Source of the DNA: Topomyia yanbarensis
Taxonomy: Eukaryota; Arthropoda; Insecta; Diptera; Culicidae
Reading direction: 5' to 3'
Assembly: GCF_030247195.1 (NCBI RefSeq)
Contig: NC_080671.1
Coordinates: 211,762,361-211,826,360 of the forward strand
Length of the DNA stretch: 64,000 nucleotides
In this document: one piece after another, positions 16,013-28,179 of the stretch
Layout: each line of letters begins with the position of its first letter
Position numbering within the stretch: position 1 is the stretch's first letter
The notes under the pieces: model-generated
What the model was told of the DNA's origin: nothing
Database searches by the model: none
Seen by the model: only the letters and a program-made list of their open reading frames with translations
Made by a program: the position numbers and the translations under genes

Positions 16013-18149
16013 AACCATTTTTTTCGTATCAGTTGACATCACATCGTATCAGTTGTTTTTCGCAATGTTGTTTTGAAACACCGTTATACATTTAAGGGTT
16101 AACTATATTTTACAGTATACGTGTCGTATTTAATGATTACAATAAGTATAGAAATGAATTATTTATGTATAATATAACTGATAACAGTGTAACTAGTGTC
16201 TGACGGAATCAATTTTTATAGTAAGACCCAGAGCCTGTGCACTTTAAGAGCCAAGTACAGAGTTTATTTGTGCAATGCCCTACAATATAATAACACAAAT
16301 AGATTGAAGCAAGTTTGCTGAATAAACAAGGCTATCTATTACGGTTAATATGCTATGATTTTTTTTTAAGATTTGGGTAGGGTGGCTCTTGAAAAATTGT
16401 TCATAAATTTTCAGAAAGAAGAGATAACAGCCCCAGTAGCGAAATCAACACTACCTTGCAGTGAATTGTTTGAGTTTTGACGTCTAGTGGGCCAAAGAAA
16501 AGCGATTCAAATTAAATGATATGTTACACCTCCGTAAGAAGGGGTATTGTACTCGAGAAGTGCGCGAAGATTGTGAGAATTCTACTGGATGACGCACAGT
16601 ACGGCTAGGCAGCCGTACAAAACCTCAAAATTTTATTTTGGATTTTTCATGATTTAACATTTTTCTCTGTTTGTAAACAGGTTGAATAGTCTTCTCAAAA
16701 TATTAAGTCTTGAGGAGAAAAGAATTTTTTGAAAAGATTTTTCACAGACCTTGAAAGGTAAAATAGATGATCAATTCTGGAAAAAAAAACTGTTCAAACC
16801 TATGTTATTCAAATGAATATATCGTTTTTGTTAAGATTCAGATTAGGGTCGAACTGATTTCGTTAGTAAGGTTGCTGGACTTATATTTGCCATTCAATTT
16901 AGTCGATACAAGGCTTTCTTCTCAGTCACTCTTTCTGAAGAACAAATAATAAATCGTGCATTAAAATAAAATTATTTGTTCAAAGTGGCCGTATTTTTTT
17001 TGAAACAGTTCGAAAAGATCGCTTGTAGTTCATGACTCTTGAAAATTAGTGTACTTTTCGAAAATAAATGTCTTGTTTTGCCCCTTTCTGCCCGACGCAC
17101 GAAAAAAAGTTTTTTTATGATATGTCTGAAGGAGACGCATGATAACGTTTGATTACACAGGGATTGCAATATAATTTATAAATGTCTCTTAGGCATTATC
17201 AACAATTGAAAAAATGTGTATTCTGCTAAAAATTCACTAAACCATTTTTTTAATGGATTTTCAGATGTAGTGCACTTTACATTCGTAAATGTTAAATTTT
17301 CAAACCACCCTAGGTGCCAAAATTTTGAGGTAAAAAAAAGTTAACATCAAATATGAATTCAGCGACGTAAAATTACATATGGAGTTGCTTAGACTAAACT
17401 AAAAAGGGCTATGCATCATGACAGGACTACCTACCGGACACTGTCCGAGTAAATATCATCGTAAGAAAATTGGTAAGCGATATATGCTGAGTCTGCGGAT
17501 CAGAAAGTGAATGCAGTGCATTGATACAACGCAGACTAAGAGTCCTCGGTAAAGAAACATTGGAGCCTTTTGATATTTGGACTGTAAATCCCAAGCAGGT
17601 AATAAACTTCATACGAAGTGGTGTGCCTAGCTGGAGAGAGTGTGTATCTCAATAACGACAATCACTCATCAATAGTGTGTCATAGTACGTAGTACACGTA
17701 GATTAAGAAAGAGGCATACCACAATAGATCTAAATACTCGTCGCAGTGGTTCGTCTCCACAAAAAAAAAAGTTCAATTTGCTATTTTGATGATATAATAA
17801 AAATTTTCATATATAAAATAAAATATATTCTGTGATCACTGGTCGTTTCTATTCCCTTTTCGAGATTCTATTCGTAAACGCCATTGAACATAATTGAGTT
17901 AGGTTATGTAAGTTGACCAAAAGTAACAAAATTACGACTTCATATTCAGATTGAGTATGTCCAAATGTATTCACTGTCTCTTTCTAAATCTGTATAACTA
18001 TTACAAAATGAAATATTTTTAGGTTATTTTAAAATGTGATCATAAAACTACTTTATGACTTTAAATTTATATTCAGAGCATCGAAGTCTATAAAAAACAT
18101 TTACTTTTAGATTTTCTGAAGTTTTTGTCGTGTCTGTAGTAATACCAAA
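16013..18149. other. AT-rich non-coding stretch
   Basis: No gene is recognised. 18018-18110 is an inverted copy of 655-740. Confidence 0.4.
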
Positions 18150-18157
18150 TAGACCTG

Positions 18158-18245
18158 TGCGCCGCCGCCGCCGCCGGTAAATTTTAACAAACGCCGACGC
18201 CGAAAGGTAGACCGGCGGCTCGCCGCCGACGCCTATTTTCTCACG
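18158..18245. repeat. GCC-rich low-complexity patch
   Basis: A short, strongly GC-rich run of CGCCGC and GCCGACGCC units within AT-rich DNA. Its function is unknown. Confidence 0.7.
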
Positions 18246-18411
18246 CCGACCATTCGCGAACTCGAAAATCGTCGACTCATAATTTTATCCACAAATCTAG
18301 GAACATTGTCTATGGTCCGAATATACGACATTAACTGATTCATGATTTATCACATATTGCTTTTTATTTGGTATTAGTGGTTGTGAATAAGATCACAAAA
18401 TTAACAAAATC

Positions 18412-18741
18412 TTGATAATTTCTCAAAAATCATTAGGACAGGACACTTGGAATATAATTCATGAATCCATTCTTGCTTCGTCTGGTTATGATTGCGAGCA
18501 TATAAGTTACAATTCACCATTCCTGCGCGTGGAATGGTCCACAAATTCAAAAAAACACTTCAACTTTCAAGATATAGTTAAAGAAATTTACGATAATGTG
18601 TCTGATCTTAATCTATGCACGAAATCAATTTCACTGGAACGTAGTTTATTATTCATCGCTTTTAAAACCAATTCAGAACAGTCGAGCTCGTGTACTAGAC
18701 ACGATTCACCAGTCGAGCTCGTAAAACTGTTCATGATATAG
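18412..18741 (+). CDS. Hypothetical open frame, unrecognised
   Basis: An open frame of about 109 codons without an ATG near its start (it opens at TTG). The middle part (residues about 8-90: GQDTWNIIHESILASS..., ...FNFQDIVKEIYDNVSD) has a mixed composition unlike simple AT-rich noise. It could be a remnant exon or transposon fragment. The 3' end carries two 'AGTCGAGCTCGT' repeats, which may have been added later. No family is recognised, and a chance ORF is possible. Confidence 0.25.
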   Translation: MIISQKSLGQDTWNIIHESILASSGYDCEHISYNSPFLRVEWSTNSKKHFNFQDIVKEIYDNVSDLNLCTKSISLERSLLFIAFKTNSEQSSSCTRHDSPVELVKLFMI

Positions 18742-18969
18742 TTCATGAAGTAATTAATTTTCCACATAATCTTAATATACTTACGTAAACAATTACAAGA
18801 AACTCAGACTATTATTCATGGACTATTCGCTCTGCTCTTTGGTTTTGAAATTTCTATGTGAGCTATTGTGTGCAACCGCTAGCAACCAGTCTCACAGGCG
18901 CGAGCATTAGATACAACGAAACTACTAGGACCTGTAACCCTGTTATTCGTTTGTTAAGATTCAGTGTAA

Positions 18970-19475
18970 TGTTCGGAATTAAGGCTCAAGTTACCTCAAG
19001 GCTTAGTAGTATGTGTAAGAAAAATTGTGTTCAGCTTTGCCACCAGATTATCCATTTAAACCTTTTCAAAACTCTAAAAGAAGAATATCAGTCGATTTAT
19101 TAGATCATCACGATTCAATTCATGCAAAATACCTGCTGGAAAAACCATCAGCTTAGCTGGATGGTGCTTTTGAAAAAGTGGCTGTGATTTTTTATCACAC
19201 TACCACACCGAGCTGGGGTACGCACCACAACTGTGCAATGAAAAAACCACAGCCACTTTTTCAAAAGCACCGTTTAGCTAAGCCGATGGTTTTTCCAGCA
19301 GGTATTTTGCATGAATTGAATCATGATGATCTAATAAATCGACTGATATTCTTCTTTTAGAGTTTTAAAAGGTTTAAATGGATAATCCGGTGGCAAAGCT
19401 GAACACAAATTTTCCTACCCACACTACCAAGCGTTCAATTCTAACACATGCTTAAAAAAGGTAACTTGAACCTTA
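18970..19475. repeat. Foldback element with ~180-bp inverted arms
   Basis: Bases about 19020-19198 (from GTGTTCAGCTTTGCCACCAG to AAAAAGTGGCTGTG) are complementary to about 19235-19413 with few differences, leaving a loop of about 36 nt. Weaker complementarity ('TTAAGGCTCAAGTTACC' against its inverse) continues outwards to roughly 18970 and 19475, interrupted by indels. No coding frame is recognised; a transcript would fold into a long hairpin. Confidence 0.8.
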
Positions 19476-19664
19476 AATGAAACTGTGCTGAGCACCAAAA
19501 ATACATTAACTAGCCACAATTCATGTCCGTGAAATAATTTAGAAAACTATAAGACACGTGACTCTGTGTAAAAAAATCCGACGGTAAGCTCAAGACTAAA
19601 ATATCACGATAACACGACGAGAATTTACGAAAATCATTGCACATCGTTCAATTCTTGAGTTTTT

Positions 19665-22250
19665 GCCTTTCTCAATAGAAAGGTATTGCAATTGCTCTGA
19701 AAACCGACTTTTTAACGGAGGCCCGGAGGGCCGAGTGACATATACCATTCGATTCAGTTCGTCGAGTTCGGCAAATGTCTGTGTGTGTGTATGTATGTGT
19801 GTATGTATGTATGTGTGTGTATGTGACCAAAAATGTCACTCATTTTTCTCAGAGATGGCTGAACCGATTTTGACAAACTTAGTCTCAAATGAAAGGTGCA
19901 ACGTTCCCATAGGCTGCTATTGAATTTCTAATGGATCCGACTTCCGGTTCCGGAATTACAGGGTGATAAGTACGAACACGCAGAAAATGTCGATTTTAAT
20001 AAATTCTGCAATGAATGTATAAAGGTGAAAATTTTTCCAAAATATGACCACAACTGCTTCGATTTGTAGTATTAGGTCACTAACATCCATTCAAAGTCTA
20101 TTTGGCCACATTGGCCACCATCCTCGGTTCCGGAAGCCCCGGCGGAAGTATCTAAATTCAGAATAACAGTCACATCGGTTTCTCGGAGATGGCTAGACCG
20201 ATTCGACTAAACTTGGCCTCAAATGAAAGGTATTGCGTCCCCGTAAATGGATATTTAATTTCATTCCGATCCGACTTCCGGTTCCGGAGTTACAGGTTGT
20301 GGCGTGCGATCACATAGCAAATTGTGATTCAAACCGATACTCCGATGAAAGCAAAAAAGGTAAAAATTTCGCTATAATGTCTCTCAAACAACTTAGATTT
20401 GCTGTTCTAGGTCACCGACGGCCAACCAAACTTTCGTTGACTACATTGACCACCATTGACGGTTCCGGAAGTACCCGGGAAAAGCGGCCATCTTTCAAAA
20501 TTTACGAACTCGCATCAGTTTCCCGGAAATGGTTAGGCCGATTTTCACAAACTTGGTCCCAAATGATAGCTATAATATCCCCACAGATGTCTATAAAATT
20601 TCGTACGGATCGCTTATATGGGTCCGGAAATATAGACTAAATCGTCCGGTCACATATGAAATTCCCATATAAGCCGGAACTCAAATTTTTTCTCAAAGGG
20701 GGGACCCCATGAAATTTCAGAAATCGAATTCGTATTTTTGATGCCAAACATCTTTAAAATGCATGAAACGTCGAGATTTTATGTTATCTCGAAAATTTTT
20801 TTTTATAAGAATCGACTTTTTGGGACTTTGCCGATTTTGCACCTTTTTGCCTTTCTCAATAGAAAGGTATTGCAATTGCTCTGAAAACCGACTTTTTAAC
20901 GGAGGCCCGGAGGGCCGAGTGACATATACCATTCGATTCAGTTCGTCGAGTTCGGCAAATGTCTGTGTGTGTGTATGTATGTGTGTATGTATGTATGTGT
21001 GTGTGTATGTGTGTGTATGTGACCAAAAATGTCACTCATTTTTCTCAGAGATGGCTGAACCGATTTTGACAAACTTAGTCTCAAATGAAAGGTGCAACGT
21101 TCCCATAGGCTGCTATTGAATTTCTAATGGATCCGACTTCCGGTTCCGGAATTACAGGGTGATAAGTACGAACACGCAGAAAATGTCGATTTTAATAAAT
21201 TCTGCAATGAATGTATAAAGGTGAAAAATTTTCCAAAATATGACCACAACTGCTTCGATTTGTAGTATTAGGTCACTAACATCCATTCAAAGTCTATTTG
21301 GCCACATTGGCCACCATCCTCGGTTCCGGAAGCCCCGGCGGAAGTATCTAAATTCAGAATAACAGTCACATCGGTTTCTCGGAGATGGCTAGACCGATTC
21401 GACTAAACTTGGCCTCAAATGAAAGGTATTGCGTCCCCGTAAATGGATATTTAATTTCATCCCGATCCGACTTCCGGTTCCGGAGTTACAGGTTGTGGCG
21501 TGCGATCACATAGCAAATTGTGATTCAAACCGATACTCCGATGAAAGCAAAAAAGGTAAAAATTTCGCTATAATATCTCTCAAACAACTTAAATTTGCTG
21601 TTCTAGGTCACCGACGGCCAACCAAACTTTCGTTGACTACATTGACCACCATTGACGGTTCCGGAAGTACCCGGGAAAAGCGGCCATCTTTCAAAATTTA
21701 CGAACTCGCATCAGTTTCCCGGAAATGGTTAGGCCGATTTTCACAAACTTGGTCACAAATGATAGCTATAATATCCCCACAGATGTTTATAAAATTTCGT
21801 ACGGATCGCTTATATGGGTCCGGAAATATAGACTAAATCGTCCGGTCACATATGAAATTCCCATATAAGCCGGAACTCAAATTTTTTCTCAAAGGGGGGA
21901 CCCCATGAAATTTCAGAAATCGAATTCGTATTTTTGATGCCAAACATCTTTAAAATGCATGAAACGTCGAGATTTTATGTTATCTCGAAAAATTTTTTTT
22001 ATAAAAATCGACTTTTTGGGACTTTGCCGATTTTGCACCTTTTTTCAGTTCAATATTACCGTGGCTGTTTTTTCTTTTTCAAAATTTTAGAACTCGAATA
22101 ATGATTTATTTTCCTGTATATAGTTGTCATGTGATGTATAATAATAAAATGTAATATATGCATTTAAAAGCTTTTAATGAATATAAACAACGCACACATT
22201 CTCGTGATTCATGATTGAGAAAGGCACAATTGCACCGCTAGGTGGATTAA
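19665..22250 (+). mobile_element. CCTTTCTC-family repeat with a 1.2-kb internal tandem duplication
   Basis: The first unit starts at TTGCCTTTCTCAATAGAAAG (19665) and the second at 20849. They differ by a few substitutions and a 12-bp expansion of the GT-rich tract. Each unit holds several sub-blocks of 'ATGGCTGAACCGATTTTGAC', 'TCAAATGAAAGGT' and 'CCGACTTCCGGTTCCGG'. The right end 'ATTGAGAAAGGCACAATTG' (from 22213) is the inverse of the start over about 13 bp. A frame of 135 codons is shared by the units (20233-20640, 21429-21836) and partly by the 44.4-kb copy, but it has no known domain, so I treat the family as non-coding. Confidence 0.8.
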
Positions 22251-22439
22251 AATAGGTTTTTGTTAATAAAGTTAATACAAATCAATGGATCATTAAGTTA
22301 TGAACTAGAATCATAAAAATATTAAACATATTCAGACACAACCTCCTACTAAACATTTGAGTATAATGCCATCTTTTTTTGCGTGAACTAGTTTTGTGAA
22401 AAGAATAGTTGGGCAGAGTGATCTTGACTTTTCGCGATG
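22251..22439. other. Non-coding junction before the R1-clade element
   Basis: AT-rich sequence. The composition rises to moderate GC from about 22440, where the retrotransposon leader probably starts; the exact 5' end cannot be set by eye. Confidence 0.4.
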
Positions 22440-22829
22440 CTGGTGTACTGATGTGGCGATCCAGAGGGTAAGATAACTAACTCCGCTAGCGGGTAGAATA
22501 ATTAACTCCGCTAGCGAATGACGGATCTCAATAGTAGCATGTCTGTAATAATGTACGTACATGGAACTATTGAGAACCAGAGCTACAGGTCCAAAGCCCT
22601 GGTAAAGGAGGATGGTTGTGATGATCTGGGCCGAGGTCACCACGTAAAGCAAGATAGGTCATAACCCCAATTCCAAGGCGTGAGTGATCGAGGGGGTGAA
22701 AAAGATGCTCGATCGTTAACGGAGCCTCTGGGGTACCTGGGCAACCCTCACAGTAAGCGTCCCTTACCACGTTAATGCGGAGCTCTGGCGTGGCGGACAT
22801 TTATTCTCGCCCTACTTGTGGGTTCAAAC

Positions 22830-24301
22830 ATGGAGATAAACAAAAACAAAAACAAACAAACAGAGGTGCCAAACCCCTTTGCTAGAGGTGGTTTGGCGAG
22901 GTCTCCCCCCGTGGGGAGAGTAGTGGAGCGACGAGTGCTGCATCTAATAGCACCAGTGACCCCCCAGTAGTGGTAGGAAATAGCCCTACCAACGAACTGG
23001 ACGGGCCACTATCCGCGATGCGCAAAGTGGTGGAGCAGCTCGATTCAATAATCGAGTTCACTAGCGCAAAACAAATCATAAACAAGGAGTTAAAGCAGAG
23101 CCTCCTGGTGCTCCGGAAAACTGTTCGTGTCGCAAGACAGGAACAGCAGGCTTATGCCAAGAGGGTGGAATGTCGGGAGAAGTCCGACGGAGAAACCCAG
23201 GCAGTGGCCTCCAAGAGGGAGGGAAGAGAGAAGGTCGATACGGGCACTCAAACAGTGGCCTTCACCTTCTATGGCGCAGCCACGTCGCTCGAAGCGGCGG
23301 CCGAGTTCCCCTCGAAGGGAAAATGCAAGGGCAATCGCAAGACGGCGTCGAACGCGAAGCGCCCTAGGAAGTCGCCAGGCGAGGGTTCAAAAAGCGACAC
23401 CACACGGCGTGCAACCGTCAAGGTCAAACGCCGTCTGGGCGAGGTAAGCGAGGGCGAGAATGACCTCGCTGAGCAGAGCGTTGGTACCAGCAACCCGGCG
23501 CGACCGGGGCAGGGGGGGCCCAAACCCCTGGACGCTGGTCACCAAGAAGAAGCCGGCACCGACACCGGAGGTACCGCGGCCCACGAAGAAGGCCAAGGAC
23601 AGAGGTGAGGCCTTGTGGTTAAAAACCGACAACGACAAATACGCCGATGTCCTAAAGTCGATGAAGGCGGCCGAAAGCCTTTCGGCCCTTGGGCAAGATG
23701 TGCGTAGCGTGAGACGCACCAACACGGGAGAAATGCTTCTGGTGCTGAAGCGAGGCGCACAATCTAGTGCGGTATACAAGGCCTTGGACCAAGAGGTCCT
23801 TGGCGAAGGCGCCCAAGTCAGATCGCTAGAGGCGGAAATGACTCTCCAGTGCAAGCATCTGGACGAGTTCACGACCGCAGAAGACGTCGTCGCAGCCATT
23901 AAGGAACATTGCGACGTCACAATCGAGCGGGCCTCTGTGCGATTGAGAGATGGACCCTCTGGCACCCAAGTAGCCTACCTCAGGCTACTGAAGGCGGATG
24001 CAAAAAGGTAACCGAGAAAGGGAAGCTGAAGTTCGGCTGGTCGGTATGCCCTATTAGTATACCCCAGCCGCCTTCAGTGGATAGGTGCTATCGGTGCCTT
24101 GAGTCCAGCCACAAAGCCTACGAGTGCAAAGGCATAGATAGGAGCAAACTATGTCGTCGCTGTGGCGAGGAGGGGCATAAAGAGCGGGGATGCACTAAGG
24201 CACACAAGTGCCTTATCTGCACCGCAAAGAAGCAAGCCCATAAACATGCTATGGGCGGACCTTCGTGTCCCTTCGGTGAGATAAATAAGAAGAAGCCGTG
24301 A
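22830..24301 (+). pseudogene. ORF1 (gag-like) of R1-clade element, copy 1
   Basis: The likely start is ATG 22830 (MEINKNKNKQTEVPNPF). The frame shifts at a C6 run near 22907-22912, again at a G7 run near 23511-23518, and a third time near 24003, where copy 2 has one extra C. After the last shift three zinc knuckles appear: CYRCLESSHKAYEC, CRRCGEEGHKERGC and a CLIC...H...C motif, ending in lysines before the stop. R1-clade ORF1 proteins bind the element RNA and form particles with it. The stop TGA at 24299-24301 overlaps the start of ORF2 as GTGA. Confidence 0.85.
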
Positions 24302-27249
24302 ACGTCACACAGCTAAATCTTAACCATTGTGCAGCAGCCCAACAGCTGCTGTGGCAGTCGGTCTCGGAGTCGAAGACAGATGTCGCCCTCTTATCAGACC
24401 CGTACCGCATTCCTGCCGGCAACGGCAATTGGGTGTCGGACGGGTCTGGAATGGTGGCAATCTCTACAACGGGATGGTTCCCGGTTCAAGAGGTAATACA
24501 CCCCTCCGCCAAGGGTGTGGCGATTGCCAAGATCAATGTTGTGTTCTATTGCCCCACCAAGGTGGCCAATAGAACAATTCAACCAGATGATCGACAGGCT
24601 CTCGTCGGACCTAGTGGGCCGGAAACCGGTAGTCATAGCGGGAGACTTTACCGCTTGGGCAGTGGAGTGGGGCAGCCGCTGTACAAATAGCAGGGGTCAA
24701 GCGCTAATGGAGGCGCTTGCGAAACTCGATACTGTGCTAGCTAATAATGGCTCCGCTAGTACATTCCGTTGAAACGGAGTGGAGGCGTGGATTGACCTAA
24801 CATTTGCCAGCCCGAGTCTGGCTCCAGGCATGGAATGGAGGGTAGACGAAGGCTACACCCATAGCGATCATTTAGCAATCCGCTTTAAGATCAACTATGG
24901 TGTGCAGCATCCGAGGGCGGGAGATCCCTGTCAGGTACGCGGGTGGAAGTCCAATCACTTCGACAGCGAAGCTTTCACCGCGGCCCTGGGACTGGAGGCC
25001 AACACCGACAGTCTAAGCGGGGATGCGCTGGTAGCTTTTCTACCACGCGCGTGCGACGCCACTATGCCGAGAAAAACACTGCCAAGAAACGGTAGATGCC
25101 CGGTATGCTGGTGGAGTGCCGAGATTGCAGCTCTACGGTCAGCCTGCCTCAGAGCTAGACGTAGGATGCAAAGAGCTCGCACCGAGGATGCAAGAGAGAA
25201 CCGCCGTGAAGTGTTTCGAGCTGCGAAATTGGCCCTTAACAAGGCTATTAAAAGCAGCAAGTGAGCGTGTTTCGACAACCTGTGTGAGAGTGCCAACGCG
25301 AATCCGTGGGGTGACGCCTACCGGATTGTGATGGCCAAGACCAAAGGGGGCCCCTCACCCCCAGAATGGACCGGTTGGCAACGATTATCGAAGTACTCTT
25401 CCCGTCTCGAGCAACAAGACCCTGGTCACCTGCACTACGAGACAGTGCGGGCACGGCCGAAATGGTGGGTCCAGTGACGAATGAAGAACTACTCGCAGTG
25501 GCTAAATCCCTAGCAATGAACATAGCTCCAGGGCCGGATGGAGTTCCAAACAACGCTCTCAAGGCAGCGATCATAGCGAACCCGAACATGTTCAGGCTAG
25601 CTATGCAGAGATGCCTTGACGAGTGCCGTTTCCCCGATAGATGGAAAAGGCAGAAATTGGTGCTGTTGCCGAAGCCCGGGAAGCCGCCAGGCGACCCATC
25701 GGCGTACAGACCAATCTGTCGACACGACTGGCAAACTGCTTGAGAGGATCATCCTCAACAGGCCAACCCCGTACGCGGAAGGTACGGACGGTCTGTCAAG
25801 CAACCAGTTTGGCTTTCAGAAGGGTAAGTCCACAGTGGACGCTCTCAACTCAGTGATAAATACTGCCGAGATAGCGATCCAACGAAAAAGGCGAGGTATT
25901 CGATACTGTGCGTTAGTGACACTCGACGTGAAGAACGCATTCAACAGCGCAAGCTGGGATGCCATCGCGCTCTCGTTACACCGGCTTAGCCTACCGGTGG
26001 GTCTGTACCGGATCTTGGAAAGTTACTTCCAGAACCGCGTACTGCTATACGAGACCGATGCCGGTCAAAAAAGGGTTCCGATTACCGCCGGAGTCCCGCA
26101 GGGCTCGATCCTAGGCCCGGTGCTATGGAACCTCATGTATGACGGGGCTCTGAGACTGAAGTTCCCTCCTGGAGTCAAGATCGTCGGCTTTGCTGACGAC
26201 GTAACCTTGGAGGTCTACGGGGAGTCAATTCCTGAGGTAGAACTAACCGCAGAACACGCGATAGCACGGTGGAGGAATGGATGAGCGCGAGAGGCCTGGA
26301 GCTCGCTCATCATAAGACGGAGGTAGTTATCGTCAACAACCGCAAGTCAGCACAACATGCAGGTATCCATGTGGGAGAAGTCGCGATCACTTCACAGCGA
26401 AGTCTGAAGTCTCTCGGCGTCATTATAGACGACAAGCTGACCTTCGGCAGCCATGTCGACTATACATGCAAGAGAGCGTCGACTGCTGTTGCGGCTCTAT
26501 CGAGAATGATGTCCAACAGCTCAAAGGTGTGCGCCACTAGACGTAGGTTACTGGCAGGCGTTGCCGTATCTATCTTCAGGTACGGCGGCCCGTCATGGTC
26601 AAGAGCACTGAGGGTAACCAGTTACCTACAGAAACTGGAGAGCACCTACCGCGTGATGTGCCTCAGAGTGATATCTGCCTACCGCACGGTATCACACGAT
26701 GCATCCTGCGTGATAGCGAGCATGATGCCAGTCGGGCTGGTCATTCGGGAAGATGAGGAGTGCTTTGAGCTACGTGGAAATAAAGGAGCCCGCGAGCGCA
26801 CCAGGGTGACCTCGGTCGCCAGATGGCAGCGTGAGTGGGACAACTCCTCGAAAGGTAGGTGGACCCACCGGCTGATACCTAGCATATCGAGCTGGGTGGG
26901 AAGACCCCATGGGGAAGTTCACTTCCACCTGACACAATTCCTGTCAGGCCATGGCTGTTTCCGACAGTACCTCCACAGGTTCGGGCACGCGGAGGACCCA
27001 GTCTGCCCGGACTGCCCAGGTGTAGATGAAACTGCCGAACACATACTGTTCCTATGTCATCGGTTTGACGTCGAAAGAAGAGCAATGCTTGACGTCTGTG
27101 GCTAGGACACAACCCCTGATACCCTTATTCAGCGGATGTGTCAACCAGTGGAGAAGTGGAACGCAGTCTCGGCTGCTACCATCCAGATTGCCAGTAGGCT
27201 ACAGGTAATCTGGCGAACCGAGCAACAGACGACGGGCACGGCTAACTAG
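24298..27249 (+). pseudogene. ORF2 (endonuclease-reverse transcriptase) of R1-clade element, copy 1
   Basis: It opens 'NVTQLNLNHCAAAQQLLWQ', the typical start of an R1-clade APE-like endonuclease, which would nick the target DNA. The reverse transcriptase has 'APGPDGVPNNALK' (about 25530), 'AGVPQGSILGP' (about 26090) and the catalytic 'FADDV' (about 26190). A C-terminal C-X2-C-X8-H-X4-C finger (CPDCPGVDETAEHILFLC) lies near 27010-27060, and the true end is at TAG 27247-27249 after a last frameshift near 27103. Breaks: 11 bp are missing at about 24550 relative to copy 2, TGA codons lie near 24772 and 25261, there are frame changes near 25340 and 25735, and a stop at 26284. It is not functional. 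Confidence 0.88.
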
Positions 27250-27504
27250 TGATTGGTTAGCTGGAGCGAAAAAGGCCAAGCGCAAAAAAGGGAGTGAATG
27301 GTCTGTTCATGCTGAGGCAGGTTTGGCGCAGCGAATGGCAACCGCGTAAGGGGTAAACCCAGCCACCCCGAAGCAAGACAGAAGAGTGAGTGTATAGGCG
27401 TATAAGTGGACTGCCTCATGCCAAGACGGGAGGGTCGTAGCGTAGTATGTTGGGACTTAGCTATCGATACCTTATGGCGTGGCAGAGGAGTGAAAGGGTG
27501 AGCA

Positions 27505-27930
27505 TCCAAGTCAGTCTCACACGTCATGTTAAGGGTGAGCACAAAAGTCAGCCTCACATGGTATGGTAGAGGCTAGCACAAAAGTCAGCCTAGCAAGGAA
27601 TGAAAAAGGTGAGCACACAAGTCAGCCTCGCATGGTATGTCAGAAGTGGGGCCTAAGAAAAATGTCCCACATGGGATGCCAGGGGGAGTGACAAAGGTAC
27701 AATAGAGTGGCACGATTGAGAGTGAATCAGGTGATAGGGTGAGCACCCAAGTCAGCCTCACACGGTATGGGTGGGGCGAGCACAAAAGTAAGCCTAGCAA
27801 GGAATGAGTAAGGTGAGCACACAAGTCAGCCTCGCAAGGAACGAAAAAGGTGAGCACAAAAGTCAGCCTCATGTGGGAGTGTTTGAGAGTGAATCAAAGT
27901 GCGATTGAGAGAGCACCCAAGTAAGCCTCA
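27505..27930 (+). repeat. 3' UTR minisatellite of the R1-clade element
   Basis: Repeated units of about 30-50 bp around 'GGTGAGCACAAAAGTCAGCC' followed by 'TCACATGGTATG' or 'TAGCAAGGAATG', at least eight times. It lies between the ORF2 stop and the conserved 3' terminal segment (27960-28179). Confidence 0.85.
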
Positions 27931-28179
27931 TACAGGACGTATGAACGCGTGAGTGATAGTGAATGAGTACATTTAGTGCAGCCATCCCCCTAGAAGTAAT
28001 ACCGAGAGGTAGTTCCTGGGAGGAATGATGGCGGAGCCCAATGGAGTTTAGTCGGTATTAATGGATGGTCACCATTCGAGCCCGACACGCCCCCAGTGCA
28101 CCCCGTGAGGTAGATTGGACCCTACCAATAGCACGTATACTGGGCTAGGACGTAAAGGTCTTCTCCATTGTAAAAAAAA

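Larger units (their letters stand above)
22440..28179 (+). mobile_element. R1-clade non-LTR retrotransposon, copy 1 (near full length, inactivated)
   Basis: In order: a leader of about 390 bp, ORF1 (gag-like, three zinc knuckles), ORF2 (endonuclease, reverse transcriptase, C-terminal Cys/His finger), a 3' UTR of about 0.9 kb with a minisatellite, and an 8-A tail at 28172-28179. Base composition is clearly higher in GC than the surroundings, which marks the insertion. Both ORFs carry frameshifts and stops. Copy 2 follows directly after the tail in the same orientation. Confidence 0.9.

Noticed and set aside
15720..16095. FPGNGIPGN-type repeat peptides, also near 4.5 and 63.8 kb
   Set aside because: All frames of the TTCCCGGAA arrays are open because of the unit composition; no start or splice context supports coding.
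20233..20640. 135-codon frame shared by repeat units
   Set aside because: It lacks a domain, has imperfect conservation in the third copy, and lies in a repeat with block structure; recorded only as part of the repeat.
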